Origin: an uncultured Clostridium sp. | GTDB lineage: Bacteria > Bacillota > Clostridia > TANB77 > CAG-508 | Reading direction: 5' to 3' | Assembly (NCBI GenBank): GCA_947571975.1 | Contig: CANPAC010000006.1 | Location: 1 to 36,423, forward strand | DNA length: 36,423 nt | Shown here: in pieces, positions 1-8,809 of the stretch | How positions within the stretch are numbered: the stretch's first letter is position 1 | How the letters are laid out: every line of letters starts with the position of its first letter | The notes under the pieces: generated by a model | What the model was told of the DNA's origin: nothing | The model's input: only the letters and a program-made list of their open reading frames with translations | Database searches by the model: none | Translations under genes and position numbers: made by a program

Positions 1-2662
1 AGTCTGCATTCATTGTTGCTGGACTTACTGCACTATAGTTTGTTTTTAAGTCATCACTTAATACAAAGGTTGCTACTGCATGGTAAGTTCCTGCATTGGT
101 TCCTTTGTTATCTACATATGTTGCTGTGATTCCTTCTGGTAATTCACTAACTGTTATTTCATGTTCTGCTTTATCATAATCTACTGTTGCTCCATTAAAC
201 ACTGTTGTTCCTGGTAATTGATATGCAATTTTCCTAATTGTTAATGTTGCATTTAATACATTACTTTCTGTTCCATTTACTTTTATACTTTGATGATTTT
301 TACTTAAATTTAATCCTGCTGGTGTTTCTGTATCAAATTCAAAAGTTGCCGTTGCATTATATGTTCCTGCATTAATTGCCTCATTATCTGTATATGTAAC
401 TTTAATACCTTCTGGCACATTTCCTGTTACAGTAATTTCTCTCTTAGTTCCTTCTTTATAATCTACGGCAAGGTTATTAAAGCTTACGCCTGTTATTTCG
501 TATGCTGTTTGTTTTACAGTTATTGAAACTTGAATGTCTCTTACTGTTTCAAAATTGATTGTATCTGCTGGTGTATAAGTTACTTTAAAAGTATTTGTTC
601 CTACATTTCCAACAGATGTTGTTGAAGCATCTTGGAATGTAAATCCTTCTGGTAATTTTACATTTGCTAATGTTTGTCCAAATGTTGCTTCTAATCCTGT
701 TGGTATTGTATATTGTGGGGTAGCTTTACTTACAGCTATTGATACTTCAATACCTGTTACTATTTCAAAATTGTTTGTGTCTGTTGGTGTGTATTTTACA
801 GCAAATTTATTAGGTCCTGTTACAGTTCCAACAGGTGTTTCTGCACCTGCTACAAATGACCATCCTTCTGGTAATTTTACATTTGATAATGTTTGTCCAT
901 AAGTTGCTTTTAATTCTGATGGTACTGTGTAAGCTGGTGTTGCTTTTTTAATTTCAATTGTTGTAATTTCTAGACCTTTTATTTCTCCATATTCAGTTCC
1001 TTCTGCTATGTCTACTTTTACTTTGTAAATTCCAGCATTTGTTGGTGGTATTGTAGTTCCTTCTCCTTCTACACCATCAACTACTTGATAGTATTTTACA
1101 GTTACTGCTCCAGTTCCTGTAATTCCATTTTTTACTTTTACATCTACTTTTTTAGGTGTTGCATCATATATTAGGTTTTCTGTTGATGGAATTATTACGT
1201 CTAAATCATTTGTAGTTATTTCTTTTGCTTTAATTGTAATTAAAAATTTAAAATCTCTTCCTTTATAAGATATGACTACTCTTTGCTCTCCAATTTGATT
1301 TTTATCATATGATTTTATTGTTACATCTTCACTTGTCATATCAATTAATTGAGTAGCTCCTGATGCCATTGTTAATTTGATTTTTCCACATCTTAAGTCA
1401 AGTTCCTCTCCTACAGTATATACTGTTTTTGTTGGAAGTGTTGCTATTGAAGCCTCAGAAATAAAATCATATACCATATATGGGTAAATGAGTTGAGTTC
1501 CATCATATTCAAATATTGCATATTGTGACCCTGGAGATTTTGTTGAGAAGTTTTTAAACATACTTTCTGTTGGTGTAACATAAGATATGTTTCCTCTTCT
1601 ATCTGTTACTTTAATTTGTGCTCCTGTTAAATCCAAGGCATCATTAACATAGTAACTTTTTTTCGTTGGAGCGGTTAATTCATTTATATTTTTATCTCCA
1701 ACTACAGTTACTATTCTTGATACTGTATTTGATACATTTCCTGCTTTATCGGTATATGTATATGTTAATATCTGTTGTCCTCTTTTAGATGTATCTAATG
1801 TTTCATTAGCTAAAACTTTTCCAGTTCCATCTATGTTATCTGTCCAGTTTGCTCCTGGATCAGTAAATGTTCCATTTTGTGCTACATCCATATTGATAGA
1901 ACCATTTAAAGTCAATACAGGCGCCTCAACATCTGATACATAATAACGTATCCATTGTCCATTTGATATATTATTTGAACCATCAACTGTATGGAATTGT
2001 AAGTACCATTCTCCCATTTCAGTTGGTGCTGTAAAGGTATATTCATTGCCTGGGTTATACACATAAGTAGCTCCTGATGTATAACTATCTGAATATTGTT
2101 TAACCCATTTGTATCCTAAATAATAAATACCATTGTCATCATTCATTTTAATTTTTATTTTTCTTCCTGGTGCAATTTTTGAATTATTATAAGGGTAATC
2201 ATCTGGTGCATTAAAAGTGAATGTTGGTCTTACATTATCAACATAGTCTTTGGGCACATCACTTGATACTATATAATAAGGAATGTCTAGCCAATTGCTA
2301 ACATTTCCATATTGATCACTTGCTGCTACACTAAGTTCATGTATACCTGTTGATTGTGGTGCTGTGAATTTTACAGAATAAGTTTTTGTTTGTGTTGTTA
2401 TAGCTTGTACAACAGGTTGACTGCTACTATCAATATGTCGATTCCATTGATAGTAAAAATGAGTTAATAAAGATTCATCAGAAAATGTGAATCTTAATTC
2501 TGTTCCAGTTTTAACTCTTCCAGATGGCACAGTCATAGTTACTGTTGGTGCTGTTGTGTCAGTAGCTGCTAACTGTATAGCTGGAATTCCTGTAACTATC
2601 ATGATAATTGTAATTATCATAACCATTACTTTTTTCTTTTGGTTTTTAATAAAATTAGACAT
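1..2662 (-). CDS. Large secreted Ig-like/MBG-repeat surface protein (3' end outside window)
   Basis: An open frame of 887 codons runs from ATG at 2662 to the window edge without a stop, so the C-terminus is missing. The start is set by AGGAGG placed 9 bases upstream. The N-terminus (MSNFIKNQKKKV, then a hydrophobic stretch to about residue 26 ending PAIQLAA) is a signal peptide. Residues about 30-240 are two Ig-like/Y_Y_Y-like modules. Residues 245-320 resemble DUF5011/HYR (TFTDPGANWTDN). About 320-500 hold two group-3 bacterial Ig-like modules (KSYYVNDALDLTG; KTVYTVGEELDLR). From about 570 come two near-identical MBG-type repeats (KATPAYTVP.. and KATPQYTIP..), followed by two related YDG/MBG modules (INAGTYNATATF; TNAGTYHAVATF). 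Such stalks usually carry adhesins or wall-anchored proteins, but the anchor is not visible. No in-frame CGG codon was seen. Function is inferred from architecture only. Confidence 0.85.
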   Translation of the reverse strand, partial: MSNFIKNQKKKVMVMIITIIMIVTGIPAIQLAATDTTAPTVTMTVPSGRVKTGTELRFTFSDESLLTHFYYQWNRHIDSSSQPVVQAITTQTKTYSVKFTAPQSTGIHELSVAASDQYGNVSNWLDIPYYIVSSDVPKDYVDNVRPTFTFNAPDDYPYNNSKIAPGRKIKIKMNDDNGIYYLGYKWVKQYSDSYTSGATYVYNPGNEYTFTAPTEMGEWYLQFHTVDGSNNISNGQWIRYYVSDVEAPVLTLNGSINMDVAQNGTFTDPGANWTDNIDGTGKVLANETLDTSKRGQQILTYTYTDKAGNVSNTVSRIVTVVGDKNINELTAPTKKSYYVNDALDLTGAQIKVTDRRGNISYVTPTESMFKNFSTKSPGSQYAIFEYDGTQLIYPYMVYDFISEASIATLPTKTVYTVGEELDLRCGKIKLTMASGATQLIDMTSEDVTIKSYDKNQIGEQRVVISYKGRDFKFLITIKAKEITTNDLDVIIPSTENLIYDATPKKVDVKVKNGITGTGAVTVKYYQVVDGVEGEGTTIPPTNAGIYKVKVDIAEGTEYGEIKGLEITTIEIKKATPAYTVPSELKATYGQTLSNVKLPEGWSFVAGAETPVGTVTGPNKFAVKYTPTDTNNFEIVTGIEVSIAVSKATPQYTIPTGLEATFGQTLANVKLPEGFTFQDASTTSVGNVGTNTFKVTYTPADTINFETVRDIQVSITVKQTAYEITGVSFNNLAVDYKEGTKREITVTGNVPEGIKVTYTDNEAINAGTYNATATFEFDTETPAGLNLSKNHQSIKVNGTESNVLNATLTIRKIAYQLPGTTVFNGATVDYDKAEHEITVSELPEGITATYVDNKGTNAGTYHAVATFVLSDDLKTNYSAVSPATMNAD

Positions 2663-2755
2663 AAGCTTTTTCCTCCTATTTCTTAAATTTTATAGTTTTA
2701 TATGTTTAACATTTTATATACGTTATGTTATCTACAAACATACCGTACCACTTCT

Positions 2756-2784
2756 ATTATATAACATTTTTTCCAAAAATGCAA
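2756..2784 (-). promoter_or_regulatory. Promoter of the secreted Ig/MBG protein gene
   Basis: On the minus strand TTGCAT (2779-2784) and a perfect TATAAT (2756-2761) are separated by exactly 17 bases, about 95 bases upstream of the start at 2662. The rest of the gene-free stretch 2663-3093 is AT-rich. Apart from this promoter and the terminator at 3028-3056 I see nothing in it. Confidence 0.7.
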
Positions 2785-3027
2785 CATTTTGGTAATGTTT
2801 TTGTTATTTTTTTGCATTTTTTGTTTTTTTCTTATTTTTGGCGATAAAATAGGATTATTTTTTTGTGTTTTAACATTATTTATTATTACTTTTTTTCTTT
2901 TTTAATTTATGTTCACTTTGTTCGGTTTACAATTTAATTATCTTATTTTATTTTTATTTTATGTAAATATTATTGTTTCGAAAAATGTATCAGAACAAAA
3001 GTAGCATACTTAAAATTTCTTAACCTT

Positions 3028-3056
3028 AAAAAGAGGAAGTAACACTTCCTCTTTTT
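3028..3056 (-). terminator. Intrinsic terminator after the proline-rich membrane protein gene
   Basis: A perfect 13-bp stem (AAAAAGAGGAAGT / ACTTCCTCTTTTT) with a 3-base loop lies 38 bases past the stop at 3094. The U-rich arm serves the minus strand. The symmetric A/T ends mean it could work in both directions. Confidence 0.8.
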
Positions 3057-3093
3057 AACACTATTCAATTTTCACTATACATCCAAAACTGTT

Positions 3094-4194
3094 CTACTCT
3101 GGTGCCTCCGGTGGAGCATCCACTCCATCAGTATTCTGATTTGTAGAATCTCCTGGCATGACCACTACTGGCGGTTCTGCTACTGGAGGATTTGCTACTG
3201 GTGGATTTTCAGTTGGTGCCTCCGGTGGAGCATCCACTCCATCAGTATTCTGATTTGTAGAATCTCCTGGCATGACCACTACTGGCGGTTCTACCACTGG
3301 AGGATTTGTTGATTCTACTGGGGGAACCGGTGTTACTGGTTCCTCATACGGATTATCCCCTGGCATTACCGGAACAATTGGAGTAATCGGCTCTACTGGA
3401 CCTACTACTGGATCATCAACTACCGGTGGATTCGGGTTGTCTGGCTCTTCTGGAGTTCCCGGATTCACTGGCGGTTTATCTTCCCCTGGTGGGGTTGGAA
3501 TATCCGGGTCGTCAGGAATATCCGGGTCGTCTGGGTCAATTATTGGACCAATCGGGGGTATCGGAACTTCTATTGGGAGATCCAGACCTGGTGGGTCAGG
3601 AATATCCGGATTGTCCGGATTGTCTGGCTTATCCGGTGTCGGATTGTCCGGATTCACTGGCGGTGTCGGATTGTCCGGATTCACTGGCGGTGTCGGATTA
3701 TCTGGATTTATTGGGTTAACTGGCTGAATCACTGACGGATTGCTGGAATTATTATCGTTGTTCGTATTAGTCGAACCACTTGGCCTACCATTAGGCCGCT
3801 TGTTGTTAGTGGTATTCCCAGAACCTGTCTGCTGTGCTAACGACTGATTATTTGTCCTATCATCAAATGCTACTAAATCTTCTGATTCAGTTTCATCTGA
3901 TTCAACAATATCAGTTGTATCATCTTCAGCGCCGTCCACATCGGCATCCACTAAAATTTCCACATTTGGAAATTCCCATGGCCAACCTTTGAGAACCATC
4001 CCTTCCATTTCCGGCTTAGGCTGCATAAGTAGCCATATTATCACAAGTATAACTAATGTCGTCACACCTGCTAAAAGCCGATTTTTCCGTCTCCTACCTT
4101 TTTCCTCCTGGATTTTCGCCAATGCTGCAGATGCAGCATTGTTAGCGGGTCTGCCCTGCTGGCATTCTTCCCAGTTGTTGTCTTCGCGTTTCAT
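3094..4194 (-). CDS. Proline-rich single-pass membrane protein, GC-rich and probably foreign
   Basis: 366 residues. ATG at 4194 is chosen because AAGGAGGAG lies 6-8 bases upstream; an in-frame ATG at 4221 has no such site. A basic cytoplasmic head (KGRRRKNR, residues 32-39) precedes one membrane helix (about 41-58, LLAGVTTLVILVIIWLLM). Then comes an acidic linker and a long Pro/Asn/Asp-rich tail with NPDNPTPPV-type repeats and a duplicated C-terminal unit, probably an extracytoplasmic stalk. Base composition is close to 50% GC, unlike every neighbour. Three CGG codons (36, 39, 133; bases 4087-4089, 4078-4080, 3796-3798) must be read as Arg. At codon 36 a +1 shift would give a stop five codons later. 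Other genes here shift at in-frame CGG, so either CGG can still be read as Arg or this gene is not productively expressed. No domain family recognised. Confidence 0.7.
   Translation of the reverse strand: MKREDNNWEECQQGRPANNAASAALAKIQEEKGRRRKNRLLAGVTTLVILVIIWLLMQPKPEMEGMVLKGWPWEFPNVEILVDADVDGAEDDTTDIVESDETESEDLVAFDDRTNNQSLAQQTGSGNTTNNKRPNGRPSGSTNTNNDNNSSNPSVIQPVNPINPDNPTPPVNPDNPTPPVNPDNPTPDKPDNPDNPDIPDPPGLDLPIEVPIPPIGPIIDPDDPDIPDDPDIPTPPGEDKPPVNPGTPEEPDNPNPPVVDDPVVGPVEPITPIVPVMPGDNPYEEPVTPVPPVESTNPPVVEPPVVVMPGDSTNQNTDGVDAPPEAPTENPPVANPPVAEPPVVVMPGDSTNQNTDGVDAPPEAPE
3101..3292 (-). repeat. Two exact 78-bp direct repeats in the proline-rich gene
   Basis: Bases 3101-3178 and 3215-3292 are identical over 78 bp with an offset of 114 bp (38 codons), so recombination between them keeps the frame. 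They encode the repeated C-terminal unit containing PPVVVMPGDSTNQNTDG. Smaller in-frame repeats encoding NPDNPTPPV lie at about 3640-3710. Confidence 0.9.
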
Positions 4195-4329
4195 AATACT
4201 CCTCCTTATTAATGATGACAACTTTAATAGTTACTAATCTATAATATAAAGTCGCTTTACTGGCATTCTTATCAATGTTAAGAATTAACCATACGACGAA
4301 TCTCTACAAACGGGCTTTTACCCGTATAC
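4195..4329 (-). promoter_or_regulatory. Structured 5' leader of the proline-rich gene
   Basis: The predicted transcript starts near 4329 and at once forms a hairpin, ACGGG-TAAAAG-CCCGT (4310-4325). Further on are ATTCTTA/TAAGAAT and TAAAG-CGA-CTTTA stems, then the AAGGAGGAG site. A 5'-terminal hairpin commonly stabilises mRNA in Firmicutes. I do not recognise a known riboswitch class, and a regulatory role is inference. Confidence 0.4.
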
Positions 4330-4335
4330 ATAATA

Positions 4336-4364
4336 ATTATAAACTATTTTTTTAAAAAAGTCAA
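4336..4364 (-). promoter_or_regulatory. Promoter of the proline-rich gene
   Basis: Minus-strand TTGACT (4359-4364), a 17-base spacer and a perfect TATAAT (4336-4341). It is a near-consensus vegetative promoter between hisS and the foreign-looking gene. Confidence 0.75.
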
Positions 4365-4406
4365 ATTTTGGCACGTTTAAATATAGTGTAAAATGATTTG
4401 CAAGCT

Positions 4407-4440
4407 AAATACGCTAAAATCATGCTATTTTAGCGTATTT
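4407..4440 (-). terminator. Hairpin overlapping the hisS stop codon
   Basis: A perfect 14-bp stem (AAATACGCTAAAAT / ATTTTAGCGTATTT, loop 4421-4426) includes the hisS stop codon at 4425-4427. The U-tract on the minus strand is weak, so it may act as a terminator or as a 3'-end stabiliser. It marks the end of the recJ-relA-hisS run. Confidence 0.55.
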
Positions 4441-5738
4441 ACAATTTTTTTTGCTTCTAATTCTACTACTTTTTCTTCTCCTGTTTGCATGTTTTTTATT
4501 TTAACTGTTTTAGCTGCAATCTCATCTTCTCCTATAACAATAACATAAGGAATATTCAATTTATCTGCATACTTAAATTTAGTCTTTACTTTTTTATCAG
4601 ACAAATAAATCTCTGTTTTAATATTAAAATTTCTTAGCTCTGTGGCTAATTTTATTGGTTCTTCTAAATCATGTAACATAGGTATAATTAATACCTGTGC
4701 AATTGATTTTTGTTCTTCCCTTATTAACTCTAATTCTTTTAATTGATAAAATAATCTTGTTAGCCCAATTGATATTCCAACACCAGGTAATTTCTTAGTT
4801 GTGTAATTTTGCGCTAGATTTTCATATCTTCCGCCAGAACATATACTACCTATTTCTCTATGGTCATCTAAAAAAGTTTCATAAACAGTTCCTGTATAAT
4901 AATCTAAACCTCTTGCAATAGTTAAATCTACTTTAAAGTTTGTGTCTAATATTCCAAATAGTCTTATATTTTTTACTACTTCTTTTAATTCTTCTACTCC
5001 TTTTTTATAGTTTTCATTATCAATTCCTAATGTTTCTAACTTTGCTATTTTTTCATCAGATGTACCTTGTATCATCATAAAGTCAATTATTTTATCAACA
5101 GATAATAATGAAATATTTAATTGTGATAATTCTTCTTTTACTGCTTCTTTTCCAATTTTATCAATTTTATCAATAATTCTTAGAATTTCTACTGCATTTT
5201 CTTTTTGATTTAAACTCTCAAATAATCCATTTAATATTTTACGATTATTTATACAAATCGTAAATTTATCAAATCCTAGGCTTTTAAAAACTGTATAAAT
5301 AATACTTGGCAATTCTGCATCATTAATAATATCTAATTCTTCATCTCCAATAATATCTATATCACATTGATAAAATTCTCTATATCTTCCTTTTTGAGCT
5401 TTTTCTCCTCTATATACTTTTCCTATTTGATATCTTCTAAATGGAAAACTTAAATTACCATAGTTCTTAGCTACATATTTAGCAAGAGGAACAGTTAAGT
5501 CAAATCTTAAGGAAAGGTCTGTGTCTCCTTTAGTAAAACGATAAATTTGTTTTTCTGTTTCTCCTCCAGCCTTTGCTAATAATACTTCTGATAATTCTAT
5601 AATAGGGGTATCCATTGGTAAAAATCCATATTTTTGATATGTATTTTCTATTTTTTCTTTCATTTGATTCATTAATATTTGTTCACTTGGTAATAATTCC
5701 ATAAAACCTGGTAAGGTTCGTGGTTCTACTTTATTCAT
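4425..5738 (-). CDS. hisS: Histidyl-tRNA synthetase
   Basis: 437 residues, the normal length for bacterial HisRS. It charges tRNA-His in the cytoplasm. Class II motifs are visible: motif 2 region RRYQIGKVYRGEKAQKGRYR and REFYQCDIDIIG, the HisRS signature ARGLDYYTGTVYE (about residues 275-287), and motif 3 GVGISIGLTRLFYQ. A C-terminal anticodon-binding domain (about 345-430) begins VLIIPMLHD. The start MNKVEPRTLPGFMELLP matches the conserved family N-terminus. It is 23 bases downstream of the MBL hydrolase gene, in the order usual for Clostridia. It has no in-frame CGG, although CGGA occurs out of frame in the GGC GGA of CSGGRYE. Confidence 0.97.
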   Translation of the reverse strand: MNKVEPRTLPGFMELLPSEQILMNQMKEKIENTYQKYGFLPMDTPIIELSEVLLAKAGGETEKQIYRFTKGDTDLSLRFDLTVPLAKYVAKNYGNLSFPFRRYQIGKVYRGEKAQKGRYREFYQCDIDIIGDEELDIINDAELPSIIYTVFKSLGFDKFTICINNRKILNGLFESLNQKENAVEILRIIDKIDKIGKEAVKEELSQLNISLLSVDKIIDFMMIQGTSDEKIAKLETLGIDNENYKKGVEELKEVVKNIRLFGILDTNFKVDLTIARGLDYYTGTVYETFLDDHREIGSICSGGRYENLAQNYTTKKLPGVGISIGLTRLFYQLKELELIREEQKSIAQVLIIPMLHDLEEPIKLATELRNFNIKTEIYLSDKKVKTKFKYADKLNIPYVIVIGEDEIAAKTVKIKNMQTGEEKVVELEAKKIVNTLK

Positions 5739-5761
5739 TTTATCACTTTCTTTCTTAATTT

Positions 5762-6410
5762 TTAAAACAATTTTGGTTTTAATTCTAAATAAATTGGTTT
5801 TTCATCCTTTAACATGGTCATCATTCCATGTCCTGGATATACAATTGTTTCATCTGGAAGACTCATAATTTTTTCTTCAATCGATTTTATTATTTGTTCT
5901 CTATTAGAAGTAGGTAAGTCTGTTCTTCCCCATGTTCCTCTAAAAATCGTATCACCTGAAAATAGGCAATTTTCTTTTTTGCAATAAAGACTTGTACTGC
6001 CTTTAGTATGTCCTGGTGTATGAAGAACTTCAAATTCTAAATTTCCTAAATGTATGGTATCGCCATCATCAATTCGCGAATCTGCCTCTAATTCAATTTG
6101 GCCAAGGCCTATATATGGTGTTAAATTTACTTCTGGATTATTTAGTCCTTCACTATCTTCTCTATGAATTAATATTTTTCCACCACATCTATTTTTTAAA
6201 TCCATTACTCCACATATATGGTCTCCATGACAATGGGTTAAATATATATATTTTAACTTTCCATTCATAATATTAATTAATTCTTCTATTTTATCAGCTT
6301 CTCCGGCCTGGGTCAATTACCATAGTTTCTTTTGATTCTTCCTCTAATATAATATAGCAATTTGTTGGGTCTCCTATCCAAGTGTCAATCTTTCGTTCTT
6401 TTAATTTCAT
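5762..6410 (-). CDS. MBL-fold hydrolase (glyoxalase II-like), needs a +1 shift at CGG
   Basis: Zinc metallo-beta-lactamase-fold hydrolase of about 215 residues, the usual size for the Clostridia protein found between relA and hisS. ATG at 6410 follows GAAGGAG. Zero-frame reading stops after 38 residues. Skipping the C of CGG at 6303-6305 joins MVIDPG to GEADKIEELI and restores the family N-terminus. Downstream are the metal motif THCHGDHICG, HTPGHTKGS, the FSGDTIF aspartate and the terminal PGHG histidine. The reading from TTG at 6316 (MTQAGEADK) is a shadow start inside the gene. Substrate unknown; thioester hydrolysis is the family guess. Confidence 0.85.
6303..6305 (-). other. Recoding site 1: CGG in the MBL hydrolase gene
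   Basis: Zero frame GGC CGG AGA AGC TGA stops at once. Skipping the C gives GGC GGA GAA GCT and the conserved DPGGEADK. CGG is codon 36. Confidence 0.85.
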
Positions 6411-6426
6411 TTTTTTCTCCTTCATG

Positions 6427-8644
6427 TTAACATCTTTTTACTTCATATACACTATCAACTTTTCTAATTGCTTTTTGTACTTTGTTCAATTCCTCTAAAT
6501 TATCAATTTCTAATGTAATGTTCATAATAGCTATTCTTTCTTTTGTCGTTTTAGTGTTAACTCCTAATATTTTTGCTTTTGTTGTTCCAATTTCTTTTAA
6601 AATATCCATTAGTAATCCGCTTCTATCATTAGAATATACTTCTATTTCTACCTGATATGATAAAGCTTCTTCATTATACCATTCAACATCTATTATTCTG
6701 TTTTCTTCAGATACTAAATCTCCTACATTTATACAGTCTTTTCTGTGAACAGATACACCTCTTCCTTTTGTGATATATCCTACTATCTCATCTCCTGGAA
6801 GTGGATTACAGCATTTTGATAATTTAACTAAGCAATTATCTATTCCTTTTACAATAACACCTGAACTTGAAACTTTTGACTTTTTTTGTTTTGCCTTAGC
6901 TAGTTCTTCTATTTTTGCTTCTATATTTTCTTCTTCATGTTCTTTTCGATATTCTTGTAACATTCTTGCTATTACCTTAACAGATGAATTAGCACCAAAG
7001 CCAACAGCTGCATACATTTCTTCTATTGTCTTATATTTGTATTTATCTAGCATTGGCTCTATATATTCTGGTTTAAATAAATCTGTATGGGTAAAACCTA
7101 TTCTTTTTAGTTCTTTTTCAATTAGTTCTTTTCCTTTTTCTATGTTTTCTGCTTTTTGTGCCTTTTTAAACCATGTTAAAATCTTGTTTTTAGCGCTTGT
7201 ACTTTTTACAAATTTTAACCAATCTCTACTTGGTCCTTTTGAACTATCTGATGTAATAATTTCTACAATATCACCACTTTTTAGTGGGGTTATAATTGGC
7301 ATCATTTTACTGTTAATTTTACATCCTGTCATATGATGTCCTATTTCAGCATGAATAGTATATGCAAAATCAATTGGTGTTGCATCTCGTGGTAATACTT
7401 TGATTTCTCCTTTTGGAGTAAATACATATACTTCATCTTCAAATAATTCTGTTTTTAAGGTATTTAAGAATTCTTGTGGGTCTTGCATTTCTTTTTGCCA
7501 TTCTAATGTTTCTCTTAACCATGCTAATTTATCTTCTTCTACTTTTACTGATGTCTTTTTTCCAAAATAGTTAGCTTCTTTGTAAGCCCAGTGTGCTGCG
7601 ATACCATATTCAGCAATATGATGCATGTCATAAGTACGAATTTGTACCTCAAATGGTGTTCCTTTGTCTCCTAATAATGTTGTGTGTATTGATTGATACA
7701 TATTAGGTTTTGGTACTGCTATATAATCTTTGAATCTTCCTGGCATTGGATTATACATTTCGTGCACAACACCTAATGCTGAGTAACAATCTTTTATAGA
7801 ATGAACTAAGATACGTAAAGCAAATAAATCATATATTTGGTCAAGGTTTTTGTTGTCTCTTTTCATTTTTCTATAAATACTATATAAATGTTTTGCTCTT
7901 CCGAGTAACTTCTGCTTCTATTTTTTGCTTTTTTAATTGTGCACGGATATCATTCATAATTTTTTCTATAAATTGTAGTCTTTCTTCTCTTTTTTTATTA
8001 ATTCCTTCTACTAAATCATGATATTCTTCTGGATTTAAGTACTTAAATCCTAAGTCTTCTAATTCCCACTTAATAGAATATAAACCTAGTCGATTAGCTA
8101 AAGGAGCATATAACTCCATAGTTTCTTTCGCATTTGCTATTTGTCTATCTCTTTTTAAGTATTTTAAGGTTCTCATATTATGAAGTCTATCAGCTAATTT
8201 TATTAATATTACTCTTATGTCTTTTCCCATGGCTAAAAACATTTTTCTGTAATCTTCTACTTGTTGTTCTTCAATAGATGCAAATTGCATAGAGCTTAAT
8301 TTAGTTACACCTTCTACCATTTCTGCAATTTCCATTCCAAATTCTTGCCTAATATCATTATCTGTTACTTCTGTATCTTCTACTACATCATGTAAAAGAG
8401 CAGAGCATATTGTGCTATCATCTAGTCCAATATCAGCTAAAATATAAGCAACATTAATAGGGTGAACAATATATGGTTCTCCTGAACGTCTACATTGTTC
8501 TCCATGATTAGCTTTAGCATAATTATATGCTTTCATAATTAATTTTGTATCAATTTTTCTACTATGCTCTTTTCTTTTATTAATTATGTCTTGTATTGTT
8601 ATCTCTTTTTCCTCTTGCAACTTTATATCCTCCTTTTTCTTCAT
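6427..8644 (-). CDS. relA: Bifunctional (p)ppGpp synthetase/hydrolase Rel, needs a +1 shift at CGG
   Basis: 738 residues once joined, the normal Rel/SpoT length. It makes and degrades (p)ppGpp. Order: HD hydrolase (about residues 45-200, ALLHDVVEDTEV, ADRLHNMRTL), synthetase (about 240-390, starting VTGRAKHLYSIYRKM, with YDLFALRILV and KDYIAVPKPNMYQSIHTT), TGS (EDEVYVFTPKGEIKVLP), a zinc-finger/helical region (KCCNPLPGDEIVGYIT) and a C-terminal ACT domain. The zero frame runs 254 codons and stops just after AEVT; skipping the C of CGG at 7901-7903 restores the conserved VTGRAKH. The unshifted product would be hydrolase only. Start at 8644 follows AAAGGAGG. It lies downstream of recJ across a MITE-like element and 16 bases upstream of the MBL gene. 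Confidence 0.92.
7901..7903 (-). other. Recoding site 2: CGG in relA
   Basis: Zero frame GTT ACT CGG AAG AGC ends seven codons later. The +1 reading ACT GGA AGA GCA gives the Gly of the conserved VTGRAKH at the synthetase domain entry. CGG is codon 248. Confidence 0.9.
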
Positions 8645-8662
8645 TTCAATATTTTAACTTCT

Positions 8663-8795
8663 ATTATTATCTATTATTTTGTAACATTTTGTGTGTCGCA
8701 ACCTACTAATTAAGATATTTAGAAGGTTGCTCCAATCGCACTCGCTACCGCTCGTTTGGTCGCTTACGCAATGTTAGAAAATAATAGATAATAAT
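8663..8795. repeat. MITE-like inverted-repeat element between recJ and relA
   Basis: 26-bp terminal inverted repeats with one mismatch (8663-8688 and 8770-8795, ATTATTATCTATTATTTT core) enclose about 80 bp. Inside is a hairpin, GCAACCT (8698-8704) / AGGTTGC (8724-8730), and a GC-richer tract full of CGCT/GCGA. It has no ORF. The structure suggests a small non-autonomous element or an inter-gene RNA hairpin in the recJ-relA transcript. Confidence 0.6.
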
Positions 8796-8809
8796 AATAT
8801 AAAATATTG

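Noticed and set aside
3272..3727. Plus-strand ORFs rich in Gly/Ser opposite the proline-rich gene
   Set aside because: Antisense shadows of Pro-rich repeats, without ribosome-binding sites.
7861..7930. prfB-like programmed shift with internal Shine-Dalgarno or slippery run
   Set aside because: No SD-like sequence sits at a fixed distance before the sites and the preceding codons share no slippery pattern.
7880..8644. relA, metK, ABC, PBP and blaR1 as pseudogenes or as separate split genes
   Set aside because: Downstream parts lack their own ribosome-binding sites, continue exactly at the shift point, and show no other decay. metK and relA are core genes.
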